A DNA stretch of 6,477 bases, taken from the NCBI GenBank assembly GCA_937916485.1, contig CALFSV010000125.1:1-6477 (forward strand), read 5' to 3'. Source of the DNA: an uncultured Paracoccaceae bacterium (lineage in GTDB: Bacteria; Pseudomonadota; Alphaproteobacteria; Rhodobacterales; Rhodobacteraceae). Of this stretch, positions 1-6,324 are shown one piece after another; the stretch's first letter is position 1, and the number at the start of each line of letters is the position of its first letter. The translations under genes were made by a program, and so were the position numbers. The notes under the pieces are model-generated. The model did not search any database. It was not told the origin of the DNA and saw nothing but the letters and a program-made list of their open reading frames with translations.

Positions 1-28
1 CGATAAAGATTGAGTTTACGGATGTGTT

Positions 29-58
29 GGCGTTGTCAGACACGGCGCTGTCAGAGTA
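29..58 (+). repeat. Duplicated IS6-type terminus (15-bp tandem, imperfect)
   Basis: GGCGTTGTCAGACAC (29-43) is followed directly by GGCGCTGTCAGAGTA (44-58), with 11 of 15 positions identical. Both units look like the outer end of the IS. The inner one keeps the 57-bp spacing to the transposase start, so it is the element's own end. The outer one may be a leftover of a second IS6 end abutting it, or a local duplication. Confidence 0.55.
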
Positions 59-100
59 AACTTGCTTGAAGCGGGCAGGGCGACTTTGTAACCCCGTCTA

Positions 101-519
101 ATGACAAAATATTCCCCATTCCGCTACATGAAACCTGGCCCGGGGTTCCTAGTCCATATTGCCTAGGCCCGTGGACCGGGAACCAAGAACCAGGGCCCAC
201 GGTCCATATACCACGCACCTTCGACCTACTTAAGATTGTTGCCTGAGCTCAGTTAGCTCGGATTGGCTTTGCTCGGGCCGCGGTCCGTGGGCCAACGGCA
301 GGGGTTACTGTACCTAATCGCTACAGTTGATCTGTAGGGCTAAGGACCTCTCACCACTATTGTAAGGCCCCGCGTCTCGGACCACGGGCCTTTAGTGTTC
401 GGTTAGTGGATTCATTGGGGGATTGTTTTGTTTGGTAACTGCATCTTTATTCACGCACTAGTTTCAAGCTGAACCGAGCTGCTGTTCTCGCTGAGTGGTG
501 CCAATTATTGAGCGCATAG
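101..519 (+). pseudogene. IS6-family transposase remnant (N- and C-terminal pieces only)
   Basis: From ATG 101 the frame reads MTKYSPFRYMKPG and hits TAG at 164. The first nine residues match the intact-looking copy at 6382 (MTKHSPFRY) except for one H/Y change, and similarity ends near codon 10. In a different frame, 439-519 reads LHLYSRTSFKLNRAAVLAEW followed by CQLLSA and TAG. This resembles the usual C-terminus of Rhodobacterales IS6 transposases (…R-x-x-F-K-x-N-R-A/S-A-A-L-A-E-W-x-Q-L…), preceded by a stop at 436. The catalytic DDE core, normally about 200 residues, is absent between 131 and 436. It cannot make a working transposase. The family assignment of the C-terminal piece is from memory of the family. 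Confidence 0.8.
166..390. repeat. Four nested GC-rich inverted repeat words inside the IS fossil
   Basis: Four 12-bp words occur: GGCCCGTGGACC (166-177), GGCCCACGGTCC (194-205), GGTCCGTGGGCC (282-293) and GGACCACGGGCC (379-390). The first and last pair as inverted repeats with one mismatch, and so do the middle two, giving a nested arrangement. Adjacent words also pair at 10 of 12 positions (166-177 with 194-205, and 282-293 with 379-390), so two local hairpins are an alternative fold. A 7-bp perfect pair, AAGGCCC (364-370) with GGGCCTT (386-392), surrounds the last word. No open reading frame of note lies here. Function is unknown. Confidence 0.6.
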
Positions 520-648
520 ATTCAGGCTGCACCAGCAATCCGATGCGTGTTCTCATTCGTCTGACAGCACCTATTGCTTTGCACAGATAGTTGGGTATCC
601 GGATCCCTGCCTAAAGGCGCGGTTATTATCGGGTGCCTGGGCATATAA

Positions 649-1983
649 TTAAATGTCTAAGGTGTTAGCTTTTTCCCAATCGCTAAAGTGGCTACAGAAG
701 TCATTCCATTCAGACTGTTTCATTTTCAGGTAGGCGGCTGAGAACTCTTCACCCATTGCCGCTTTGAGCCCTTTGTCTTTGTCATATTCACGCAAGGCAT
801 CAAGCATATTGAGCGGTAGCTTTGGCGCGCCGCGCACTTTATGGCCCTCAGCATACATATCAATATCATAGCGTTTCCCAGGATCAGCCTGCGCTCGGAC
901 GCCGGACAGGCCAGCAGCAATAATGACCGATTGCAGCAAATATGGATTAACTGCCCCATCTGGAAGGCGAAGCTCAAAACGGCCAGGGCCGGGGACGCGC
1001 ACCATATGGGTACGATTATTGCCCGTCCAAGTCACCGTATTGGGTGCCCAAGTTGCGCCAGATGTTGTGCGTGGCGCGTTGATCCGTTTGTAGCTGTTAA
1101 CGGTTGGATTAGTAATAGCGGCTAGCGCGGAGGCATGTTTCATGATCCCACCTAAGAAATGCTTGCCCTTTTCGGATAGCCCCAATTCGGCAGTTTGGCT
1201 GCTGTCGTTTGCCTCCATAGCAAAGATATTTGTTTTAGCTGCAGCGCCGGGGGCATCCCAAACCGAAATATGGGCGTGGCAACCATTGCCTGTCAGCCCC
1301 TCAACAGGCTTGGGCATGAACGTTGCCCGATAACCATGTTTTTCTGCGACGGTCTTGGTCATGAATTTAAAGAAACTATGCTTGTCTGCGGTGGCCAAAG
1401 CATCGTCAAAATCCCAGTTCATCTCCCATTGACCGTTAGCGTCCTCATGGTCGTTTTGATAGGCTCCCCAGCCCAATTCAAGCATATAATCGCTGATTTC
1501 GCGGATCACATCCAAGCGGCGCATAAAGGCTTGCTGATCGTAGCAGGGTTTCGCCGCAGTATCATAGGGATCAGAAATTCTGTCTCCTGCTGGGGTGAGC
1601 AAAAAGAATTCTGCTTCGATCCCAGTTTTCACATGCATCCCTTTGGAGGCGGCCTGTGCTATCAAGCGGCGCAGAACATTGCGTGGCGCTTGGGCTACAT
1701 CCTCGCCCTCCATGACACAATTGGCTGGAACCCAAGCAATCTCTTTGTTCCAAGGCAGAATGACAGCCGCTTCTGGATCGGGAATGGCCAGCATATCGGG
1801 ATGGGCCGGGGTGAGGTCGAGCCAAGTGGCAAATCCTGCAAATCCTGCGCCATCTTCTTGCATATCGCCAATGGCGCGTGCTGGCACCAGTTTTGCCCGT
1901 TGCCCACCGAAAAGATCAGTAAATGAAATCATGAAGTATTTGACGTTGTTATCTTCAGCGAACTTTGCCAGATCTGTTGCCAT
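649..1983 (-). CDS. glnT: Type III glutamine synthetase (GlnT / GmaS-like)
   Basis: Cytosolic ATP-dependent ligase of the glutamine synthetase superfamily. It joins ammonia (GlnT) or methylamine (GmaS) to the gamma-carboxyl of glutamate. The 444 residues are full length for the short type III class. The N-terminal beta-grasp covers about 1-105 and the catalytic domain follows. Visible active-site motifs are the metal-binding EAE at 123-125, HEDANGQWE at 179-187, GNGCHAHIS at 232-240, the glutamate/ammonia loop NPTVNSYKR at 292-300, GNNRTHMVR at 321-329 and RFELRLPDG at 335-343. All expected catalytic glutamates, histidines and arginines are present, so it should be active. It is the last gene of the operon, 69 nt after glxD. 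The ATG at 1983 has an AGGGA-like site about 10 nt upstream, a rather long spacing. Sequence alone does not separate GlnT from gamma-glutamylmethylamide synthetase; the absence of mgd genes nearby tilts me to GlnT. Confidence 0.93.
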   Translation of the reverse strand: MATDLAKFAEDNNVKYFMISFTDLFGGQRAKLVPARAIGDMQEDGAGFAGFATWLDLTPAHPDMLAIPDPEAAVILPWNKEIAWVPANCVMEGEDVAQAPRNVLRRLIAQAASKGMHVKTGIEAEFFLLTPAGDRISDPYDTAAKPCYDQQAFMRRLDVIREISDYMLELGWGAYQNDHEDANGQWEMNWDFDDALATADKHSFFKFMTKTVAEKHGYRATFMPKPVEGLTGNGCHAHISVWDAPGAAAKTNIFAMEANDSSQTAELGLSEKGKHFLGGIMKHASALAAITNPTVNSYKRINAPRTTSGATWAPNTVTWTGNNRTHMVRVPGPGRFELRLPDGAVNPYLLQSVIIAAGLSGVRAQADPGKRYDIDMYAEGHKVRGAPKLPLNMLDALREYDKDKGLKAAMGEEFSAAYLKMKQSEWNDFCSHFSDWEKANTLDI

Positions 1984-2052
1984 GGTCTTTTTTCCCTATT
2001 GGTCTTTGATATGAAATAGGGTGCGGCCCGTAATGCGCCGCGCCCCTGAGGT

Positions 2053-3393
2053 TCAAAATAATCCAGATTTTCCAGGCCACCAATCCGTGCCCGCCAATGG
2101 AACCTGCGCCATTGCTGCCGCTTCCAAGGTCAGTGCCACCAGGTCCTCTGGTTCCAAATTGTGCAGGTGGTTTTTTCCGCAAGCCCGTGCAATGGTTTGC
2201 GCTTCCAAAGTCATCACCTTGAGATAATTACGCAGGCGCCGGCCCCCTTCAATGGGATCAAAGCGTTTCATTAGCTCTGGATCTTGCGTTGTGATGCCCG
2301 CGGGGTCTTGTCCTTCATGCCAGTCATCATAAGCACCGGCGGTTGTGCCGAGTTTGTTGTAATCTGTTTCCCATTTTGGATCATTGTCGCCAAGCGCAAT
2401 CAACGCGGCCGTGCCAATGGCTACTGCATCGGCCCCAAGCGCCATAGCTTTGGCCACATCAGCCCCCGTTCGAATACCGCCCGAGAGGATCAGTTGCACT
2501 TTGCGGTGCATGCCTAAGTCTTGTAGGGCTTTGACGGCTGGGCGCACGATGGCCAGGGTTGGCTGGCCTACATGTTCGATGAACACATCTTGGGTAGCCG
2601 CTGTGCCGCCCTGCATGCCGTCCAAGACAATTGCATCTGCTCCAGCTTTGATGGCCAGAGTAGTGTCGTAATAGGGGCGGGCACCAGCGACTTTAACATA
2701 GATTGGCACTTTCCAACCAGTGATTTCGCGCAGCTCTAAGATCTTGATTTCCAGATCATCCGGGCCGGTCCAATCGGGGTGCCGACAAGCCGAGCGCTGG
2801 TCAATACCTTTGGGCAGGTTGCGCATTTGTGCCACCCGGTCGCTGATCTTTTGACCCAAGAGCATACCACCACCGCCGGGTTTTGCGCCTTGACCAACTA
2901 CGATCTCAATCGCATCTGCTTTGCGTAAATCATTAGCGTTCATTCCATAGCGCGAGGGAAGATATTGATAAACGAGTTTGGACGAATGTCCGCGCTCTTC
3001 AGGCGTCATGCCGCCATCGCCTGTTGTGGTTGACGTGCCGGCTTCTGACGCGCCGCGTCCAAGCGCTTCTTTGGCTGGACCGGAGAGCGCGCCAAAGGAC
3101 ATGCCGGCGATTGTGATGGGAATGTCCAAATGGATGGGATTGGCCGCATTCAATCCACCGATGGTGACATTAGTGTCGCATTTTTCACGGTATCCCTCCA
3201 AGGGATACCGCGAGATTGAGGCCCCCAGAAACAAAAGATCGTCAAATGTTGGGAGTTTGCGCTTTGCGCCACCACCGCGAATGTCATATATTCCTGTAGC
3301 CGCAGCACGACGAATTTCACTATTGATATCTTGTGTGAACGTTGCTGATTGCCGGGGCGTGGTGCGCGGGATACCGCTGTCATTATTGTTCAT
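2053..3393 (-). CDS. glxD: FMN-binding glutamate synthase-like protein (GlxD / MgsC)
   Basis: Homologue of the central/FMN TIM barrel of the glutamate synthase large subunit, 446 residues. In the family it moves amino nitrogen onto 2-oxoglutarate using FMN. Seen: the barrel start PITIAGMSFGALSGPA (92-107), the glycine-rich GDGGM (125-129), GQGAKPGGGGMLLG (167-180), RHPDWTGPDDLEIKI (204-218), VKVAGARP (233-240), LDGMQGGTAATQ (257-268) and the flavin phosphate loop LILSGGIRTGADVAKA (301-316) with ALGADAVAIGTAAL. Where GltB carries the cysteines of its 3Fe-4S cluster, this protein reads TAGAYDDWHEGQDPAGITTQ with none; its only cysteines are 72, 203 and 405. The ATG at 3393 lies 11 nt after the glxC stop, with AAGGGA across that stop as ribosome site. 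It should work with GlxB and GlxC as a split synthase. MgsC of N-methylglutamate synthase is the alternative name. Confidence 0.93.
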   Translation of the reverse strand: MNNNDSGIPRTTPRQSATFTQDINSEIRRAAATGIYDIRGGGAKRKLPTFDDLLFLGASISRYPLEGYREKCDTNVTIGGLNAANPIHLDIPITIAGMSFGALSGPAKEALGRGASEAGTSTTTGDGGMTPEERGHSSKLVYQYLPSRYGMNANDLRKADAIEIVVGQGAKPGGGGMLLGQKISDRVAQMRNLPKGIDQRSACRHPDWTGPDDLEIKILELREITGWKVPIYVKVAGARPYYDTTLAIKAGADAIVLDGMQGGTAATQDVFIEHVGQPTLAIVRPAVKALQDLGMHRKVQLILSGGIRTGADVAKAMALGADAVAIGTAALIALGDNDPKWETDYNKLGTTAGAYDDWHEGQDPAGITTQDPELMKRFDPIEGGRRLRNYLKVMTLEAQTIARACGKNHLHNLEPEDLVALTLEAAAMAQVPLAGTDWWPGKSGLF

Positions 3394-3404
3394 TTCTTAA
3401 TCCC

Positions 3405-4082
3405 TTAATAGGCATTATCGACGTTGAAATTGTAGAGGGTTCGAGCAGAGCCGAAGCGCTTGAATTCCGCCGGCTTTGCATCGCATTCGCCTTGTAGCAA
3501 AAGCTCACGCAGAATTTCCATATGCTCTGGGCGCATTTCTTTTTCTTCGCAATCTGCCCCAAGTGATTTGACTGATCCGCGTACGAAGATGCTAGCCTCA
3601 TAGCAGCTGTCACCCAACGCGTCGCCGGCATCGCCACAGACCACTAAATTGCCTGATTGCGCCATAAAAGCGGACATATGGCCAATATTGCCGTGGACGA
3701 CTATGTTAATTCCCTTCATTGAAATCCCACAGCGCGAAGAGGCGTTGCCTTTGATAACCAAAAGTCCACCATTACCAGTGGCGCCGGCGTATTGGCTGGC
3801 GTCCCCGTCAATTACAACTTTGCCGGACATCATATTTTCTGCGACGCCGGGACCGGCACTGCCTTTGATGTTCACTGTGGCCTGTTGGTTCATGCCTGCG
3901 GAATAATAACCAGTTGAGCCATGTATAGCTACTTCGATTGGCGAATCTAGGCCGCATGCAATCGCATGTGCACCGCGCGGATTTGTAATTTCCCAGCTGG
4001 TTTGATTTGTGGTTTCATTTTGAGCATGTAATGTCGCGTTGAGCTCACGCAGGCTGCCGTTTGCAAGGTCATATGTTTGCAT
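3405..4082 (-). CDS. glxC: GXGXG-domain glutamate synthase-like subunit (GlxC / MgsB)
   Basis: Homologue of the C-terminal GXGXG beta-helix domain of glutamate synthase, made here as a separate 225-residue protein. In GltB this domain is structural and helps couple the amidotransferase and synthase sites; it has no catalytic residues of its own. The helix turns show as glycine-spaced repeats from about 35 to 160: NPRGAHAIACG, HGSTGYYSAG, NIKGSAGPGV, DGDASQYAGATGNGG, KGNASSRCG, HGNIGHMSAFM, CGDAGDALGDS. The tail after 170 is acidic, then basic. I start at ATG 4082 (MQTYDLANG), one base after the glxB stop, which implies translational coupling. A longer frame reaches TTG 4181 but would overlap glxB by about 100 bp and adds sequence unrelated to the family. 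The alternative name is mgsB. Confidence 0.9.
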   Translation of the reverse strand: MQTYDLANGSLRELNATLHAQNETTNQTSWEITNPRGAHAIACGLDSPIEVAIHGSTGYYSAGMNQQATVNIKGSAGPGVAENMMSGKVVIDGDASQYAGATGNGGLLVIKGNASSRCGISMKGINIVVHGNIGHMSAFMAQSGNLVVCGDAGDALGDSCYEASIFVRGSVKSLGADCEEKEMRPEHMEILRELLLQGECDAKPAEFKRFGSARTLYNFNVDNAY

Positions 4083-4083
4083 T

Positions 4084-4980
4084 TTAATGTTTCCAGAAAT
4101 AAACGGTTGCGGGTTCAGGCTCCCAAACGCGAGCCTGCTCAATGCCTGGCAGGTTGACCAGGGCTCTATATTCGCTGCCAAAAGCTACATATTGCTCGGT
4201 TTCTGCCATCACGGCGGGCTTGCAGGCAATGGGATCACGTACAACGCCAAATCCGTCTTTTGTGCCGACCACGAAGGTAAAAAAACCATCAAGATCTTTT
4301 AAACTGCTCTCCAAGGCTTCGCCGAGGCTACTGCCATTTTGCATTTTCCACGTTAGATAGGCTGCGCCGACTTCGGTATCGTTTTCAGTTTGAATGTGCA
4401 CGCCATCGCGGCGCAGTTTTCGGCGTAGGGAATTGTGATTTGACAGAGAACCGTTATGGACCAGGCACTGATCGCTTCCGGTATTGAAAGGGTGTGCGCC
4501 CATAGTCGTCACCGCTGATTCGGTGGCCATCCTCGTATGGCCAATTCCGTGGCTGCCGGACATTCTTTTGATTTCAAACCTCGCGGCCACATTTTTTGGC
4601 AGGCCAACTTCTTTGTAAATTTCTAAACTTTCACCGATGCTCATTACGCGCAAATTAGGGCGTAAATCTTCAAGAGCTAGGCGGGCGCTGTTCACTTGAT
4701 CTAAGGCCAATTCCAGCACAGCGTGGGTGCTTTGAACTCGCAGATTGACATCGCCTTTGACCTGTTTTTCCAAATCGATTTTAAGAGAGTTAAAATCCAT
4801 ATCCGGCGTGTCTGATTGGACTGTGATTTTGGATGTGTTTTCAGCGGTGTCACCATATATTGCTATTCCAGCACTATCTGGTCCACGATCTGTCATTGTG
4901 ATCAACATATCTGACAGCATGGCTCCAAGCTGAGTTTCCATTGTTTTGTCTTTAAGGAAAAGACCAACTATCCCGCACAT
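4084..4980 (-). CDS. glxB: Class II glutamine amidotransferase (GlxB / MgsA)
   Basis: N-terminal-nucleophile glutaminase domain, 298 residues, that hydrolyses glutamine (or, in MgsA, gamma-glutamylmethylamide) and passes the amine to the synthase subunit. The start at ATG 4980 is fixed by biology: it gives MCGIVG, placing Cys2 to become the N-terminal nucleophile after Met removal. AAGGA sits 7 nt upstream; the longer frame from TTG 4998 would bury the cysteine. Motifs seen: TDRGPDSAG (30-38), GHTRMATES (147-155), HPF (163-165), the oxyanion/glutamine loop LVHNGSLSNH (173-182), ENDTEVGAAYL (199-209) and VRDPIACKPAVM (247-258). About 105 residues separate RGPDSAG from GHTR, longer than in PurF or GlmS, so this family carries an insertion at about 45-140. 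It is the first gene of the operon. All catalytic positions I can place are intact. Confidence 0.93.
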   Translation of the reverse strand: MCGIVGLFLKDKTMETQLGAMLSDMLITMTDRGPDSAGIAIYGDTAENTSKITVQSDTPDMDFNSLKIDLEKQVKGDVNLRVQSTHAVLELALDQVNSARLALEDLRPNLRVMSIGESLEIYKEVGLPKNVAARFEIKRMSGSHGIGHTRMATESAVTTMGAHPFNTGSDQCLVHNGSLSNHNSLRRKLRRDGVHIQTENDTEVGAAYLTWKMQNGSSLGEALESSLKDLDGFFTFVVGTKDGFGVVRDPIACKPAVMAETEQYVAFGSEYRALVNLPGIEQARVWEPEPATVYFWKH

Positions 4981-4987
4981 GCGGCAT

Positions 4988-4992
4988 TCCTT
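4988..4992 (-). promoter_or_regulatory. Ribosome binding site of glxB
   Basis: On the minus strand AAGGA lies 7 nt before ATG 4980. It supports the Met-Cys start over the longer TTG frame. Confidence 0.75.
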
Positions 4993-5025
4993 TCTCAATA
5001 AATGACCCGAACTGGTATAAGTCGA

Positions 5026-5054
5026 AGTTTAGCACCAAAATTTGTATGGATCAA
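5026..5054 (-). promoter_or_regulatory. Candidate sigma70-like promoter of the glxBCD-glnT operon
   Basis: On the minus strand TTGATC (5054-5049) and TAAACT (5031-5026) are separated by exactly 17 nt, each matching 4 of 6 consensus positions. Transcription would start near 5019, leaving a leader of roughly 38 nt before glxB. The surroundings are AT-rich. I saw no convincing sigma54 site (TGGCAC-N5-TTGC) here, although nitrogen genes often use one. This is prediction by eye only. Confidence 0.4.
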
Positions 5055-5181
5055 CTATGGGAAAAAAATTTTCACCTCAGGTAAATAATATTAGCAAAAT
5101 TTTACTCATTTATTTTTGTTCTAGCTATTGTCGAATCCTTTTGGTTGTAAGGCGCATCGTAAAAATACAAAGAGGAAATTC

Positions 5182-5370
5182 GTGGAACAACAATTGGCAC
5201 ACCTCACCGCACAAATGGCTGCATTGAAATCCAGTTCTGGTGTTACCAACACCAGCCTTGTAGAATTGTATTATTGCGTAACAATCCCTCTTATGATCAC
5301 CATCCATGCGGGCTGTTTAGCATATGAAATGGGGGTACAGATTGAGTCGTGTGGTGCGCGATTTGCCTGA
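5182..5370 (+). pseudogene. N-terminal fragment resembling an ammonium transporter (Amt)
   Basis: A GTG start at 5182 has a good ribosome site (AGAGG, 6 nt before) and opens 62 codons to TGA 5368. After a polar lead rich in Q, A and L comes TSLVELYYCVTIPLMITIHA, then GCLAYEMG (44-51). From memory, Rhodobacterales Amt proteins begin with a similar low-complexity lead and ELYYWxTIPLMIxIHAGFLAYEMG, the first membrane helix. If so, two aromatic residues have become cysteine here (C32, C45), and family sequence stops at residue 51, where the frame runs out within 11 codons. Nothing like the other ten or so Amt helices follows. It lies divergent from glxB, where an ammonium transporter would make sense beside glutamine synthetase. 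It could instead be a small membrane protein, but a decayed amt is my best reading. Confidence 0.6.
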
Positions 5371-5530
5371 GGAATTGGCCAATTATAAAGGTTTCATAGA
5401 AAATCGCTGTATGATGCTAGACTGCTTGTCACAATTTGACGATGGCCTGCCGATCTTGTGGGGTGTTGCCAGACGAACACATTACCCCGTTTTTGCAGCG
5501 ATAAGATTTTCGACTAAGTTTTTACGGCAT
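5371..5530. other. Remnant-like spacer between Amt fragment and regulator
   Basis: No supported gene. In the plus strand a frame that is open from about 5324 to TAG 5585 passes through this stretch (…RLSRVVRDLPEELANYKG…). It has no ribosome site, runs 57 bp antisense into the regulator's 3' end, and resembles no family I recognise. A perfect 12-bp palindrome, AATTGGCCAATT, sits at 5373-5384. The stretch may be the eroded remainder of a deleted gene. Confidence 0.35.
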
Positions 5531-6184
5531 TCAGCTATTTTGTGGGTAACTGATGATGGAGAGATAACGGGCGGGCAGTTGTACTAGCCTTTCTGGTCCA
5601 TGTGGGCTGTCAGCATCAAAAAATAATGTGTCCCCTGCGGTAAGCGTGTAGACCTCATCTCCATGCCGGTAATCGACTTCCCCCTCCAGCATATAGATGG
5701 TCTCAATCCCACCATGTTGGAAGGTTGGGAACACATCCGCCATGGTTGAAAGGGTAATCAAATAAGGCTCAACGATTACCCCGCTTGTATTAGCGCCTAT
5801 ATGCCCCAGAAGATTATATTGATGGCCCGCCCGAGTGCCGGCCCGCTCGGTCTCAACTCCTTCACCATTCTTTGTGTATACTGCTGCGCGGTGCTCCTCA
5901 AAGCGGCGTAAAAACGCGCTGAGCGGCACAGACAGCGCATTGGCAAGGGTCTGTAAAGTCTTGAGGGACGGGGAAGTGTTGCCGTTCTCAATCTTTGAAA
6001 GCATGCCAATCGATAGGCCAGTTAGGTTGGCGAGCTCAGTGACCGTCACCTCTTGGCGTAGCCGAAACGCACGCACTTCGCGACCAATGGCCACCTCAAG
6101 AATTTTTTCACGCATTCCGGTGATTCGGTGGGGATCCTGTGTGAGTTTTACAACCATGTCTGGAGTAATTTTTTCAATATTCAT
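5531..6184 (-). CDS. XRE-family transcriptional regulator with C-terminal cupin domain
   Basis: Predicted cytosolic DNA-binding regulator of 217 residues. The Xre/Cro helix-turn-helix is at about 35-92: VTVTELANLTGLSIGMLSKI followed by ENGNTSPSLKTLQTLANAL, where LTGLSIGMLSKIENG is the recognition region. The C-terminal double-stranded beta-helix (cupin_2) is at about 139-212, with FQHGGIETIYMLEGEV (155-170) and LTAGDTLFFDADSPHG (181-196). H157, E161 and H195 are plausible metal or ligand positions. In this architecture (PuuR-like) the cupin senses a small metabolite, often an amine or amino acid. It lies upstream of and co-directional with the glx operon but 550 bp away, so it probably has its own promoter. 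I prefer ATG 6184, with GAG 7 nt upstream, over TTG 6196, which lacks a ribosome site. Control of glxBCD-glnT is inferred from position only. Confidence 0.9.
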   Translation of the reverse strand: MNIEKITPDMVVKLTQDPHRITGMREKILEVAIGREVRAFRLRQEVTVTELANLTGLSIGMLSKIENGNTSPSLKTLQTLANALSVPLSAFLRRFEEHRAAVYTKNGEGVETERAGTRAGHQYNLLGHIGANTSGVIVEPYLITLSTMADVFPTFQHGGIETIYMLEGEVDYRHGDEVYTLTAGDTLFFDADSPHGPERLVQLPARYLSIISYPQNS

Positions 6185-6324
6185 TATAGATCTCAATATT
6201 ATGCTGTGACCACAAGATCTCCGGATCAGTTCTCTTTTTAGTATGATATTTATGAATGAAAAGAAAATCCAGTCTCTTGGTTTTTTGATTTTTGACGGCT
6301 TTCCGACGGCTTGTGTTACCTCAA

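Larger units (their letters stand above)
44..571 (+). mobile_element. Decayed IS6-family insertion sequence, both ends kept, centre lost
   Basis: The left end reads GGCGCTGTCAGAG (44-56) and the right end GTCTGACAGCACC (559-571), whose reverse complement is GGTGCTGTCAGAC, so they form terminal inverted repeats. They resemble the terminus at 6325 (GGCACTGTCAGAC) and the GGCACTGT start that is typical of IS6-family ends. Ungapped against the right-hand copy, 36 of the first 57 bases match and then 19 of the next 21 (101-121), with exactly 57 bp from end to transposase ATG in both. The transposase is represented only by its first and last codons. An intact IS6 element is about 800 bp; this one is 528 bp, so it is a net internal deletion with foreign or scrambled filler. 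The 8 bp outside each end (TCAGACAC and TATTGCTT) do not match, so no target duplication is visible. Confidence 0.85.

Noticed and set aside
36..579. 8-bp target duplication flanking the IS fossil
   Set aside because: The flanks TCAGACAC and TATTGCTT do not match, and using the outer terminus at 29 gives only 4 of 8 matches.
572..648. Rho-independent terminator after glnT
   Set aside because: Only the trivial GCCTAAAGGC palindrome (609-618) is present, with no usable loop or T-run. I see no terminator or gene in this stretch.
1195..1926. 243-codon open frame on the plus strand, opposite glnT
   Set aside because: It is entirely antisense to glnT, whose product has every catalytic motif of its family. 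The antisense translation shows no domain or plausible start.
2023..2041. Small hairpin (GCGGC/GCCGC) between glxD and glnT as terminator
   Set aside because: The stem is only 5 bp, the loop 9 nt, and no T-run follows on the minus strand.
2978..3400. 140-codon plus-strand frame opposite the start of glxD
   Set aside because: It mirrors the conserved glxD coding sequence, with no ribosome site or recognisable protein.
4082..4181. Upstream extension of glxC to a TTG start
   Set aside because: It would overlap the intact glxB C-terminus; family proteins begin near the internal ATG at 4082.
4981..4998. Extension of glxB to TTG 4998
   Set aside because: It would place six residues before Met-Cys and block the N-terminal cysteine nucleophile.
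5040..5200. Sigma54 promoter upstream of glxB or the amt fragment
   Set aside because: TTGGCAC occurs near 5193, but the GC element is not at the required spacing, and it lies inside the amt-like frame.
6185..6324. Outward promoter from the right IS end driving the regulator
   Set aside because: I found no -35/-10 pair with good spacing reading from the IS towards the regulator. A short direct repeat, GACGGCTT (6294-6301 and 6305-6312), is present but not interpretable.
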